A program made the position numbers and the translations under genes. The notes under the pieces are model-generated. The model was given only the letters and a program-made list of their open reading frames with translations, was not told the origin of the DNA and did no database searches. 64,000 nt of DNA from Sabellastarte sp. h YS-2021. Taxonomy: Eukaryota > Annelida > Polychaeta > Sabellida > Sabellidae. Location of the stretch: NCBI GenBank assembly GCA_964017235.1, contig OZ024940.1, positions 30,746,573 through 30,810,572 of the forward strand, read 5' to 3'. Shown piece after piece: positions 63,011 through 64,000 of the stretch. Positions within the stretch are counted from its first letter, which is position 1. Each line of letters starts with the position of its first letter.

Positions 63011-63616
63011 GGTTTTGAGGTATTTGTTCATATAACTGTGTGAGATTACTCCCGAATTCTGGATTTAGTTTTTCTATGTGAGTATTCCCTGGCTAAAGGA
63101 AGAACTAATTAAAAATAATTTCATTTGAGGGGGGGAGAGGGAATCCTGAATTTAAAAGGTCAAATTTTCAATTTGTTTCCAAAGATTTTAGCCTTCCGGC
63201 AGATATTACTCCCAAAAGTAACAGGCAGAATTTCATGAAATGTTTTTATGTGGGTAGGGTGGCTCCAAAGGAAGATATTATTATATTTTGGGAGACAACG
63301 GGATTGTTAATAATTCTGGTTACAAAAAAAAATCCAGAATTTTTGGATACACACTCCTAGTGGAGGGATGCACTCTACGAGTGATTTCTGGGATGACAAT
63401 TATTGATAACTTCTTGAATTTAGGTAAAAAAAATTCTTTAATTTCATGTCATGTAAAAATATTGTTTAGAATTTGTGAAAAAACCATTTTCATGGAAGCT
63501 TTTTCCAATAATTATTTTGTTTACAGTTTGTAGTGTAGTAGGTGTATATGTAAGACCATTATATAATATTTGTACAATTATTTATAAGTCTAAATAGTTA
63601 TAATGGTAATAATAGT
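63011..63616. other. AT-rich flank to the right of the DIRS block
   Basis: No splice-supported exon, repeat or RNA gene recognised. The 81-residue frame at 63288-63533 has no supporting features. Confidence 0.45.
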
Positions 63617-63894
63617 TAGGGCTGTTAGGAGAGTACTCGAGTACTCATTAAAGATTAGATTACTAAATTATTTGGGAGTACAAAATTAACAAAAGAGTAC
63701 TCTTTTACACTAAAATAGTGGCCTTTTATAAACCATTCTTGATAAAAAGTGACATAAACTGGGTAAATTTCTGTTAATTTTCAGGGGAAAATGGCACATT
63801 TTGTTATATTTATCACTAAAAAGAGTACTCGTTTTAGAGTAGAGTAATGGTGAGAGAGTACTCGAGTACAAAATTGCTACTCGTGGCAGCCTTA
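63617..63894. mobile_element. hAT-like MITE with perfect 8-bp duplication
   Basis: 278 bases with ends TAGGGCTGTTAGG and, inverted, TAAGGCTGCCACG are flanked by ATAATAGT (63609-63616 and 63895-63902). GAGAGTACTCGAGTAC occurs inside both ends. Confidence 0.9.
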
Positions 63895-64000
63895 ATAATA
63901 GTGAATGTATGGATTAATTATTATTATTAATTAAAATTTTGTGTTAGAATACAAACTCTTTAAACAAGTAAAAATCTATTTCATTGTATATAATTTGTTG

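Overview
The window is eukaryotic nuclear DNA: a plus-strand, intron-rich protein gene with GT-AG introns (about 2.2-19.4 kb), followed by a roughly 43-kb block of mutually nested tyrosine-recombinase retrotransposons of the DIRS type (about 20.15-63.01 kb). Introns and flanks are full of tRNA-headed SINEs and short hAT-like MITEs with 8-bp target duplications. This mix suggests a marine invertebrate, most likely a mollusc or other lophotrochozoan; that is inference from repeat style, and no diagnostic gene was recognised.

Region 1 (1-20,150): eleven exons of one host gene can be joined with consistent phases. The first four are phase 1-1; later exons encode a long coiled coil. The 5' and 3' ends of the gene lie outside the window or beyond the transposon block. 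One exon has a neighbouring duplicate, another has a dead duplicate with a stop, and a third has its 3' end plus splice donor amplified in tandem. Six copies or fragments of one SINE family, one other SINE and more than a dozen MITEs fill the introns.

Region 2 (20,155-39,562): element A/E (family 1) is the outer host. Element D (family 2, minus strand, 23,224-36,410) sits inside it, and element B (family 1, 23,247-29,234) sits inside one terminus of D. A LINE 3' fragment interrupts ORF1 of D.

Region 3 (39,558-43,872): element F, a family 1 copy abutting the right end of E, lacks its 3' half and carries a hAT MITE in ORF1.

Region 4 (43,931-63,010): element G1 (family 1) is interrupted by a LINE (44,789-45,713), by nearly intact G2 (family 1, 47,992-54,238) and by H (family 2, 55,110-61,409).

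The DIRS elements share one plan: left inverted terminal repeat (ITR), ORF1 (Gag-like, with an N-terminal Cys/His motif), ORF2 (reverse transcriptase, RNase H and a putative methyltransferase-like region), a tyrosine recombinase (YR) ORF overlapping the end of ORF2 in another frame, an internal complementary region (ICR) that is the complement of both outer tips, and a right ITR. No LTR and no DDE integrase is seen. All copies carry stops or frameshifts; G2 and H are the best preserved.

Most notable: in all five family 1 copies that keep this region, ORF1 ends in a conserved tail, then TGA followed by CARYYA (the tobamovirus-type readthrough context). In four copies the same frame runs directly on into a very cysteine-rich segment; in the fifth (G1) the segment survives but is displaced by a frameshift. 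This looks like an undescribed stop-codon-readthrough extension of a DIRS Gag protein.
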